Part shown: positions 1 through 5,534 of the stretch, one piece after another
Numbering within the stretch: the first letter of the stretch is position 1
How the letters are laid out: each line of letters opens with the position of its first letter
NCBI GenBank assembly: GCA_964480475.1
Contig: CAYZPW010000135.1
Span: 1-6,657 of the forward strand
Length of the DNA: 6,657 nt
Source of the DNA: CAYZPW01 sp964480475
Lineage (GTDB): Bacteria; B130-G9
Direction: 5' to 3'
Notes under the pieces: generated by a model
Told to the model about the DNA's origin: nothing
Databases searched by the model: none
The model's input: only the letters and a program-made list of their open reading frames with translations
Position numbers and translations under genes: made by a program

Positions 1-31
1 TTGGCCTCCGTGAACTGTCCTTGGTCGATTT

Positions 32-796
32 TTGATATTGCCTTTTTGCGCAGGTAGGGGTTGCTTTAGCGACTGCGGCTTTTGCGCCTCAAAGATGATG
101 TGGGGCGGGCCTAGGCTGCGGGTCGTTGACAAGGTCATCGAGGAGCTCGTCTGGATGCGTGACAAATACGATATGAAGGTTCTCTTCTCGTATGACGACA
201 TCTTGAGTTCCAATCGCAAATGGCTAATCGAGTTCTGCCAGAAGTTCGTTGATGCGGGGCTTAACGACATCCGTTGGTCTTGCGACGCGCGGGCGGACAC
301 GTTGAATGACGAGATGCTCAAGTGGCTGAAACGGGCCAACTGCGCCTACGTCCTGCTGGGGCTGGAGTTCGGGACGCAACGGCTGTTGGACTTCTCCAAC
401 AAGAAGCTGAACCTGTCAAAGGTCAAAGAAGCCATCAAGATGATAAGAAGGCATGGCATCAACTCTTGTGGTTCGTTCATAATTGGCTACCCCACCGAGA
501 CAAGGGAGGAGATACTCCAGACAGGCAAGTTCGGAAGGAGCCTCAACCTGGACGCCGTGCTGACGAACCTTGCAGTGCCATACCCCGGCACCAAAATGTT
601 CGATTACTGTGTCGAGCACGACCTTTTGCTCGGCAACCTCAACGACGAGGCGTATGGGTCGCCCCTGGTCCCGATGGTCAAGCTCGACGGGATAAGCCCT
701 GAGGAGACTGTCGAGCTGCTGGGCAAGGTTCACCGGACCATAAAGTTCTCCCCGCAATACGTCCTCAACAAAATCCGCAACCGGCTGACGACCTGA
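32..796 (+). CDS. Radical SAM protein of the B12-binding-domain type, N-terminus missing or frame-broken
   Basis: A radical SAM enzyme core. The protein opens almost directly with the [4Fe-4S]-binding motif CxxxCxxC (Cys11, Cys15, Cys18 in GRGCFSDCGFC). Further family blocks follow in order: YDDILSSN (54-61), WSCDARAD (82-89), GLEFGTQRLLDFSNK (110-124), FIIGYPTET (149-157) and PYPGTKMF (183-190). This spacing fits cobalamin-binding-domain radical SAM proteins, which normally carry 150-200 residues before the cluster motif. Here that part is absent. The reported start is a TTG without a ribosome site, and the same frame has a stop at 11-13, so it is the edge of an open frame rather than a credible start. 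The C-terminus (YVLNKIRNRL) is the usual amphipathic tail. The substrate cannot be inferred; relatives include methyltransferases and ring-forming enzymes. The family call is firm, but the intact state of the gene is not. Confidence 0.8.
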   Translation: MILPFCAGRGCFSDCGFCASKMMWGGPRLRVVDKVIEELVWMRDKYDMKVLFSYDDILSSNRKWLIEFCQKFVDAGLNDIRWSCDARADTLNDEMLKWLKRANCAYVLLGLEFGTQRLLDFSNKKLNLSKVKEAIKMIRRHGINSCGSFIIGYPTETREEILQTGKFGRSLNLDAVLTNLAVPYPGTKMFDYCVEHDLLLGNLNDEAYGSPLVPMVKLDGISPEETVELLGKVHRTIKFSPQYVLNKIRNRLTT

Positions 797-832
797 CTGC
801 GACTTGGCGAGTGATGCTGAGGGGTAGGGGAA

Positions 833-980
833 TGTCCACAGATTACACAGATTAGGCGCGAGATACGAAGGAGATGCTGTCGCGAGCCGTCCGTCATGGC
901 AAGTCAGTTTCCCGGGGCTGTTATGCCCCGCTTGCATTTCGGACTTGTGCAATCTGCGTGATCTGTGTAATCTGCGGACA
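833..980. repeat. Hairpin-forming element with 22-bp terminal inverted repeats (MITE- or REP-like)
   Basis: The left end, 833-854, and the right end, 959-980, are inverted copies that differ at 2 of 22 positions. Their outer ends read TGTCC(A/G)CAGATTA on opposite strands. Nested inside are a second inverted pair, 889-903 with 931-944 (GTCCG...GGCAAG against CTTGC...CGGAC, imperfect), and a central perfect 6-bp stem, CGGGGC 913-918 with GCCCCG 925-930. The trinucleotide GAA flanks both sides (830-832 and 981-983) and could be a short target duplication, or chance. No coding frame is convincing. A related right end recurs at 1679-1700. I infer a non-autonomous mobile or extragenic palindromic repeat. 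Confidence 0.65.
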
Positions 981-995
981 GAAGAGGAGATCAAC
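981..995 (+). promoter_or_regulatory. Ribosome binding site of the MntA-type antitoxin
   Basis: The AGGAGA at 985-990 lies 5 nt before the ATG at 996. This decides the start: the longer open frame from TTG 945 would translate the AATCTGYG repeat itself (residues CNLRDLCNLR) and has no ribosome site. Confidence 0.75.
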
Positions 996-1298
996 ATGAA
1001 CTACCACGGGATAGAGATACCTAAGGACGAGATCGCGGAGTTCTGCCGCAAGTGGAAAATCACAGGGCTGTCGCTCTTTGGCTCCGTTCTGCGCGAGGAT
1101 TTTGGCCCCGACAGCGATGTAGATGTCCTGGTCACATTTCAGCCGGGGCACACACCAGGGCTCGCATTCTTCACAATGCAGTTGGAACTCTCGGAGCTCC
1201 TTGGGCATAACGTCGATTTGAACACCCCGGGCTTTCTGAGCGATTACTTCCGTGAGCAAATACTAGCGGAGGCGGAGCAGCAGTATGTCGCATCGTGA
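996..1298 (+). CDS. mntA: MntA-type minimal nucleotidyltransferase, antitoxin of a type VII toxin-antitoxin pair
   Basis: A 100-residue nucleotidyltransferase-fold protein. It has the family signature GSVLREDFGPDSDVDVLV: Gly29-Ser30 followed by the metal-binding pair Asp41/Asp43, with the probable third carboxylate at Asp74 in HNVDL. In characterised MntA-HepT systems the antitoxin transfers AMP from ATP to a tyrosine next to the HEPN active site of HepT and so silences the toxin. The length is usual for a stand-alone MNT. The gene ends 14 nt inside the toxin gene, which is typical translational coupling. The start is fixed by the ribosome site at 985-990 and by conservation of exactly this start in the decayed copy at 1716. 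All catalytic residues are present, so the protein is probably active. The symbol is given by family likeness and gene order. Confidence 0.88.
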   Translation: MNYHGIEIPKDEIAEFCRKWKITGLSLFGSVLREDFGPDSDVDVLVTFQPGHTPGLAFFTMQLELSELLGHNVDLNTPGFLSDYFREQILAEAEQQYVAS

Positions 1299-1629
1299 GG
1301 ACACACTTCGATTGTGCCACATGCTGGACTACGCTCGGGAGGCCCTTGCCATGAGCAAGGGCAAAACGCGTGCCGATCTTGATGATGACCGTCAGCTGAA
1401 TCTCTCTCTGGTTCGGGTGCTGGAGATCATGGGCGAGGCGGCAGGCCGCACGTCACGTGACTACCAGAAGCATCATCCCGAGGTCCCTTGGCCTGAGATA
1501 ATCACTCTTCGGAATCGCCTCATTCACGGATATGACAGAGTTGACTTTGACATCTTATGGGAGATAGTGAGCTGCGATCTCCCGCCGCTGATCGCGCAGC
1601 TTGAGAAGCTTCTCGCCGCTAGCGACTAA
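1285..1629 (+). CDS. hepT: HepT-type HEPN-domain ribonuclease toxin (DUF86)
   Basis: A 114-residue all-helical HEPN protein. The catalytic RNase motif Rx4HxY is intact as R76-N-R-L-I-H81-G-Y83 near the C-terminus. The upstream block LEIMGEAAGRTS (46-57) is the other DUF86 hallmark. HepT proteins are metal-independent RNases; reported targets include tRNA or mRNA. Tyr83 is the expected residue for AMPylation by the adjacent MNT antitoxin. The ATG at 1285 lies inside the antitoxin gene in another frame, with GGAGGCGGAG just upstream (1268-1277), so translation is likely coupled. The order antitoxin then toxin, the 14-nt overlap and both motifs together make a complete type VII pair. The actual RNA target cannot be read from the sequence. 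Confidence 0.9.
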   Translation: MSHREDTLRLCHMLDYAREALAMSKGKTRADLDDDRQLNLSLVRVLEIMGEAAGRTSRDYQKHHPEVPWPEIITLRNRLIHGYDRVDFDILWEIVSCDLPPLIAQLEKLLAASD

Positions 1630-1678
1630 CGGAATGACTTCGCGTGTGACAGTTGTGCCCTGGAGCTTCGATCTTGCC

Positions 1679-1700
1679 TAATCTGCGTAATCTGCGGACA
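1679..1700 (+). repeat. Second copy of the AATCTGYG repeat end
   Basis: These 22 nt match 959-980 with 2 differences and lie at the same distance (15 nt) before the second MNT start as the first copy does before the first start. No inverted partner is present within 1630-1678, so this is half an element or the right end carried along with the duplicated locus. The 49 nt before it (1630-1678) show no other feature. Confidence 0.75.
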
Positions 1701-1715
1701 AATAGGGAGGCCAAC

Positions 1716-1865
1716 ATGAACTACCACGGGATAGAGATACCTAAGGACAAGATCGCGGAGTTCTGCCGCAAGTGGCGAATCACAAAGCTATCGCTCTTTG
1801 GCTCTTCGGTCTTGTTCTGAGCGATTACTTCCGTGAGCAAATACTAGCGGAGGCGGAGCAGCAGT
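1716..1865 (+). pseudogene. Decayed second copy of the MntA-type antitoxin gene with an internal deletion
   Basis: From its ATG the copy follows the first antitoxin gene closely: the first 33 nt are identical, with few substitutions to about 1805. It reads MNYHGIEIPKDKIAEFCRKW and continues to FGSSVL. At 1814/1815 about 142 nt are missing, corresponding to 1092-1233 of the intact gene, including the DxD metal-binding region. The deletion is not a multiple of three, so the reading frame meets TGA at 1818-1820 after 34 codons. The remaining 3' part continues at the nucleotide level identically to the intact gene. No nucleotidyltransferase activity is possible. The retained start (GSSVL) has one residue more than the intact gene (GSVL), so the copy is a diverged paralogue rather than a fresh tandem copy. 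Confidence 0.88.
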
Positions 1866-1928
1866 ATGTCGCATCGTGAGGACACACTGCGTCTGCGCCA
1901 TACATGTGTGCTCGCACGTGCTCGGTAG
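1866..1928 (+). pseudogene. HepT stump: first codons of a second HEPN toxin gene
   Basis: The ATG at 1866 corresponds to the hepT start at 1285 and gives MSHREDTLRLRH before similarity is lost; TAG follows at 1926-1928, for 20 codons in total. The HEPN active-site motif is absent. The first part is identical in DNA to the intact gene up to 1888. The next codons differ only or mainly at silent positions (CTT/CTG, CGA/CGT, TTG/CTG, CAC/CAT), the mark of a once-functional diverged homologue. The stump could in principle be translated but would have no toxin activity. Confidence 0.8.
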
Positions 1929-1930
1929 CG

Positions 1931-1960
1931 TTGACTTATTCCCTGCCGGAACGGTATAGT
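1931..1960 (+). promoter_or_regulatory. Sigma70-type promoter of the secreted peptidase gene
   Basis: A -35 box TTGACT (1931-1936) and a -10 box TATAGT (1955-1960) are separated by 18 nt; each differs from the consensus at one position. Transcription would start near 1967, leaving a 5' leader of about 65 nt before the ATG at 2032. The promoter begins 2 nt after the stop of the hepT stump, so the peptidase gene has its own promoter and does not depend on the toxin-antitoxin locus. Confidence 0.7.
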
Positions 1961-2019
1961 GTGGCGGCTTGTTTCCCTATTATACCGGTAAATGGCATGG
2001 CGACAGCTTTTCGAAATAT

Positions 2020-2025
2020 AAGGAG
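2020..2025 (+). promoter_or_regulatory. Ribosome binding site AAGGAG deciding the peptidase start
   Basis: AAGGAG lies 6 nt before the ATG at 2032. It supports 2032 over the TTG at 1969, which would overlap the predicted transcription start and place 21 hydrophilic residues before the signal peptide. Confidence 0.85.
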
Positions 2026-2031
2026 AAAGAG

Positions 2032-4272
2032 ATGGGGTTCTTGTCTATAAGAGTTCTGGTCACTTCCTTTGCAATATCTCTTGCGCTATTCGTGTTTTCG
2101 GGCAGCGGATTCTGCGGCCACTCAAGTCCTGTGACGCTGGACGACGCATCGCGCGCCGCCTCAACCTATAGGGCCATTGGCGAGGCGCAGTATCCGGGTT
2201 GGAGCGGAGCAGAGGTTGTCCTGGCGCGAACCTACTACGATCTAGCGTTTGATGCGAGCGCGTTTGAGTTTGCCGTTCAGAAAGGTGGCCAGCGCCTCGG
2301 ACACATCGTGATTGGCGGCAATCGTGATTTCCCTCCGTTAATCGAGTATTCGAACGGGCCTTCAGCTGTTGATTTGGGCGTTGACCGCGGTTTTGTCCCG
2401 GCTGAGGCGCTGCGGGCCATAGAGTCTGGCGGGGAATGGGTCCCCGTCTATGTTGGCGGTTTCAATTACTACGTAGTCGGGCCTGATGCCGTGTCCGAGC
2501 TGGTTGATGTCGTCCAGGGTTGCCGGATTGAGCTTAGCGCTCTTCAGCGGTTTTCGGACGACTTCTTGGCTCGGCTCCAGTCGTTATCGGGGACATTCTC
2601 GAGTATGTGGGACGCGGCGCTTTCCGGCGAGGCGGTGAAGTCGCAGGATGACTATAACGTTCTGGTCGAGGCGGAGGGCTATACGTGGTATCGCGGCTGC
2701 GGCCCGACGTCCGGGTCGATGGTTCTCGGCTACTACGGCAAGGCGGGCTATCGGGAGCTCGACTACGATGCCGAATCGTTCATCTGGGACGGTCCATACA
2801 CAATGACGCCCTACATCCCGCGTGAGCTAGCCGATATGGTTGCGGACATCTGCAACGTCCCGCGGTCAGGCGGCAGGATCGATGATTATGGCGTCTATAC
2901 TGAGGTTCTAGCTGGTGCGATCGTCAGGGTGGCTCAGGCGCACGGTTACAAGGGCTTTCAGTGTTATCTCTATCACGATGAGCGAGATTACGACATCTAT
3001 AAGGATAAGATCGACGAGGGCGATCCGTCTGTGTTCGGCATAACAAAGATGGACCCGGGTTCTTACGATCGGCATGCGATCATGGGCTGCGGCTACAACT
3101 ACAGGAATCCCGAGGCGGGACACCTCGCGATCGTCTATGACACATGGGGAACCAACCAACGGACTGCCACTCAGGAGTACTTCATCACATATCGTCTGCT
3201 CACGGTCTATAGCCCGCTCGTTTCTGAGCAGGACTTGGACCTCTCGGCCCAGAGCTACGATTACGGCTACGTCAACGTCGGCTGCCACAGCGACTGGGTG
3301 CTTCGCATAAGCAATATCGGCGCGCTGCCTTTGCTCGTGAACGACCTGACCTGCGACGATCCAAGTTTCTACGTTACTACTCCGACCTTTCCTCACACGA
3401 TTGCGGCTGGCGAGAGCGTGTTCGTGAACATTCGATTTGAGCCGACGCGTAGCGCCCGCATTTCGGCCATAATGACGATTGAGACAGACGATCCCGATCC
3501 CAACGAGGAGTTCTGCGAGGTCGCTCTTACAGGGCGAGGGATTGACAACAGCGCCCCGATCGTGAGATGCGCCGGTTTCGTTGGCGATCATCTCGCGGCC
3601 GGAACCGCTGGTTACGTTACGGTTCGAGCCGAGGTTTATGACCCGGACGGCGCCTCCGACGTTGCTTCGGTCCTTTTATTCATCGGCACGCTTGAGGGCG
3701 GCCAGATCAGCTCGCTGGAGCTCTTCGACGATGCTCAGCACGGCGATGCCGAGGCAGATGACGGCCTGTTCGGCAATCAATTCTGGGTCGATGCCGCACC
3801 TGCGGGTGTCTATGTATTCGAGATCGTCGCGGAAGACGCGCGCGGCGCCTCGAGCAACGTCTGGCCCTATATGAGAATCGATGGCCCCTCGTCCTCGAAC
3901 GACGTTCTCTGGGGTGTGTATCCCGGGATGGGCGAGTCGGGCGATCCGATGGTGGCTAACATCTACATGGCCGGCTTCGACACGACCTCGATTTCACAGG
4001 ATGGCGGTGGCAAGCTCGTGTGCGTCGCAGACATCGACGATTTCCTGGACGGCTCGAGCCTCGCAAGGGCGGAGCTTCGCTTCCAGAGCGGCGGCGTCTT
4101 GAACCTGTTTGACGACGGCCAGGGCGACGATGAGGTCGCCGGTGACGAGCGTTTCACGGGCAGCATGAATCTTGGCCCCGGATACCCCGCTGGCGATTAC
4201 TTGCTCGAGATAGTCGCAATCAACGACGCCGGCCGCGAGAGCGGAGCATATCCGTTCTACGTCGTCCGGTAG
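2032..4272 (+). CDS. Secreted C39-like cysteine peptidase with choice-of-anchor D and Ig-like repeats
   Basis: A 746-residue exported protein. Residues 1 to about 29 form a signal peptide (Arg7, hydrophobic 8-22, then SGSGFCG); no proper lipobox is seen. Residues of about 35-180 (LARTYYDLAFDASAFEFAV, GHIVIGGNRDFPPLIEYSNG) resemble the propeptide-like region of Spi/streptopain-type proteins. Residues of about 215-390 are a C39-like papain-fold domain: YRGCGPTSGSMVLGYYG with catalytic Cys223, RHAIMGCGY with His348, and IVYDTWG with Asp370, so the triad seems intact. Residues of about 400-503 (YGYVNVGCHSDWVLRISNIG ... VALTGRG) are a choice-of-anchor D/ASH domain. Residues of about 508-616 and 626-746 are two related Ig-like repeats with acidic loops (LFDDAQHGDAEADDG and LFDDGQGDDEVAGDE), possibly calcium-binding. 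No C-terminal sorting signal is visible. The substrate is unknown; an extracellular or periplasmic protease or peptide-binding role is inferred. Confidence 0.85.
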   Translation: MGFLSIRVLVTSFAISLALFVFSGSGFCGHSSPVTLDDASRAASTYRAIGEAQYPGWSGAEVVLARTYYDLAFDASAFEFAVQKGGQRLGHIVIGGNRDFPPLIEYSNGPSAVDLGVDRGFVPAEALRAIESGGEWVPVYVGGFNYYVVGPDAVSELVDVVQGCRIELSALQRFSDDFLARLQSLSGTFSSMWDAALSGEAVKSQDDYNVLVEAEGYTWYRGCGPTSGSMVLGYYGKAGYRELDYDAESFIWDGPYTMTPYIPRELADMVADICNVPRSGGRIDDYGVYTEVLAGAIVRVAQAHGYKGFQCYLYHDERDYDIYKDKIDEGDPSVFGITKMDPGSYDRHAIMGCGYNYRNPEAGHLAIVYDTWGTNQRTATQEYFITYRLLTVYSPLVSEQDLDLSAQSYDYGYVNVGCHSDWVLRISNIGALPLLVNDLTCDDPSFYVTTPTFPHTIAAGESVFVNIRFEPTRSARISAIMTIETDDPDPNEEFCEVALTGRGIDNSAPIVRCAGFVGDHLAAGTAGYVTVRAEVYDPDGASDVASVLLFIGTLEGGQISSLELFDDAQHGDAEADDGLFGNQFWVDAAPAGVYVFEIVAEDARGASSNVWPYMRIDGPSSSNDVLWGVYPGMGESGDPMVANIYMAGFDTTSISQDGGGKLVCVADIDDFLDGSSLARAELRFQSGGVLNLFDDGQGDDEVAGDERFTGSMNLGPGYPAGDYLLEIVAINDAGRESGAYPFYVVR

Positions 4273-4283
4273 CTCTGGGTAGA

Positions 4284-5534
4284 TTGCTGAGTAAGGAAAC
4301 GAAGACGTTCGCGTTGAGGCAAGGGGCTAAGCAATTGACGGAAACTCCAGGCTATTCTCTGTGGTCGGACAAGCCTCTGGAAGACCCGAAAGATGATAAG
4401 CTGGAACGCGAGACGTTCTCACAGCGCCTCGCAGATTCGATCCGGGCTATGGCGCCATCGGACGGCATTGTTATAGCCATCTATGGCGCCTGGGGTTCCG
4501 GGAAGTCCAGCGTCTTGAATTTCGTCGAGCGTTATCTGAGTCAAGGTGGTGAGGCACAAGCGCCAATTGTCGTTCGTTTCAATCCATGGTGGTTCTCGGG
4601 ACGGGAAGATGTCGTTCTGCAGTTTTTTTTCCAGATGCGACGAGCCCTGAGTAGATTAAGGCTGAAGGCACAGGAGGTCGCTGGATTGATCGTGGATCTA
4701 GCAGGCGCGGTCTCCTCATTCGCCGGACCGTATGGTGCCGCAGCCGCGGGCGCCGCAAAGCTGTTGTTACCTGATCAGACCGATGTTCATAAGCTAAAGG
4801 AGAAGATCGAGAAGGCATTAAGGAATGCAAATCAGCCCGTCGCCTTCATTGTGGACGACATCGATAGGCTAACAAAGGAAGAGATCAGAGAGCTATTCAC
4901 AGCCCTACGGGCCATAGCTGATTTCCCGAATATATGTTATTTACTCGCCTTCGACAGGGAAGTGGTTGTCAAGGCCCTCGATTCGGCGCAGGGCATTAGA
5001 GGAGACGACTATCTTCACAAGATCGTCCAGGTGCCTCTCCAATTGCCTTTGCCCCCAAGAAAGGCTCTGGAATTGATGCTTGTGAAGAGACTGAATGTCC
5101 TATTTGAGGACACACCTCCGGAGCTCAACGATAAGCCGCGATGGAATAGGTTCTTCAGGGATGGGATCAGGCATTTCATTGAGACCCCGAGAGATGCTCT
5201 TCGATTGGCAAACTCGGTTGCCATATCCTATAGATATGTGCAGGGCGAGCGCAAATGCGCGGACTATGTCGCGTTTAAGACATTAAGCGCTTTCTGTCCG
5301 TTGGTTTATCGACTGGTTGAGAGCAATCGGGACAAGTTCGCAGGGCTCAGAAGGGAGGACCTTCGAGACCAGTCGAAGAGAGGAGCAATAGAGAGGTTTC
5401 ACAAGGGCTGGTTAAAGGAAGTCCCCGGTAAGGAGAGCAGACGCGTTGTCAGTCTTCTCACAGTCATGTTTCCGGTGTTGGAGTCCATATTTGAGGGCAT
5501 AGATTTGGAGGGATTCGGTAATGGCAAGGATTGA
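4284..5534 (+). CDS. KAP-family P-loop NTPase, N-terminal NTPase half of a split gene
   Basis: The 416-residue frame contains the whole KAP NTPase core: Walker A GAWGSGKSS (68-76, Lys74), the KAP block FNPWWFSG (99-106), Walker B VAFIVDDIDRL (186-196; Asp191, Asp192, Asp194), YLLAFDREVV (219-228), YLHKIVQVPLQLPLP (243-257) and TPRDALRLANSV (301-312). A small-residue-rich hydrophobic stretch (131-162) sits between the Walker motifs, where many KAP proteins have inserted membrane helices; it is weak as a membrane segment. Related single-chain KAP proteins are about 700-750 residues; here the chain ends after LFP-like TVMFPVLE, exactly before the C-terminal helical region, which continues in the next frame. 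The TTG at 4284 has a poor ribosome site. TTG 4335, with AAGGGG 8 nt upstream, is a good alternative giving 399 residues. KAP NTPases occur in phage defence (for example QatA) and membrane-complex remodelling; the role here is not determined. Confidence 0.87.
   Translation: MLSKETKTFALRQGAKQLTETPGYSLWSDKPLEDPKDDKLERETFSQRLADSIRAMAPSDGIVIAIYGAWGSGKSSVLNFVERYLSQGGEAQAPIVVRFNPWWFSGREDVVLQFFFQMRRALSRLRLKAQEVAGLIVDLAGAVSSFAGPYGAAAAGAAKLLLPDQTDVHKLKEKIEKALRNANQPVAFIVDDIDRLTKEEIRELFTALRAIADFPNICYLLAFDREVVVKALDSAQGIRGDDYLHKIVQVPLQLPLPPRKALELMLVKRLNVLFEDTPPELNDKPRWNRFFRDGIRHFIETPRDALRLANSVAISYRYVQGERKCADYVAFKTLSAFCPLVYRLVESNRDKFAGLRREDLRDQSKRGAIERFHKGWLKEVPGKESRRVVSLLTVMFPVLESIFEGIDLEGFGNGKD
5507..5511 (+). 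promoter_or_regulatory. Internal GGAGG ribosome site before the KAP C-terminal frame
   Basis: GGAGG lies inside the 3' end of the NTPase gene, 9 nt before the ATG at 5521. The next reading frame can therefore be started by ribosomes finishing or re-entering near the TGA at 5532-5534. It is the strongest ribosome site of the two KAP frames. Confidence 0.7.

Noticed and set aside
945..973. Promoter TTGTGC-N17-TAATCT before the MntA-type gene
   Set aside because: The -10 box matches the consensus at only 3 of 6 positions and the arrangement is not kept in the second copy.
945..995. Longer N-terminus for the MntA-type protein from TTG 945
   Set aside because: The added residues are a translation of the AATCTGYG repeat, there is no ribosome site, and AGGAGA fits the ATG at 996.
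416..997. 193-codon open frame on the - strand
   Set aside because: It lies antisense to the radical SAM core, has no family motif, and partly translates the repeat element. It is a shadow frame.
833..1700. CRISPR-like array from the AATCTGYG repeats
   Set aside because: There are only three ends, in mixed orientation, with very unequal spacing and no cas genes.
1969..2031. Longer N-terminus for the secreted peptidase from TTG 1969
   Set aside because: It starts at the predicted transcription start without a ribosome site and would put hydrophilic residues before the signal peptide. AAGGAG supports ATG 2032.
2908..3591. 227-codon open frame on the - strand
   Set aside because: It is antisense to the peptidase and anchor domains, which have clear motifs on the + strand; no family features are visible.
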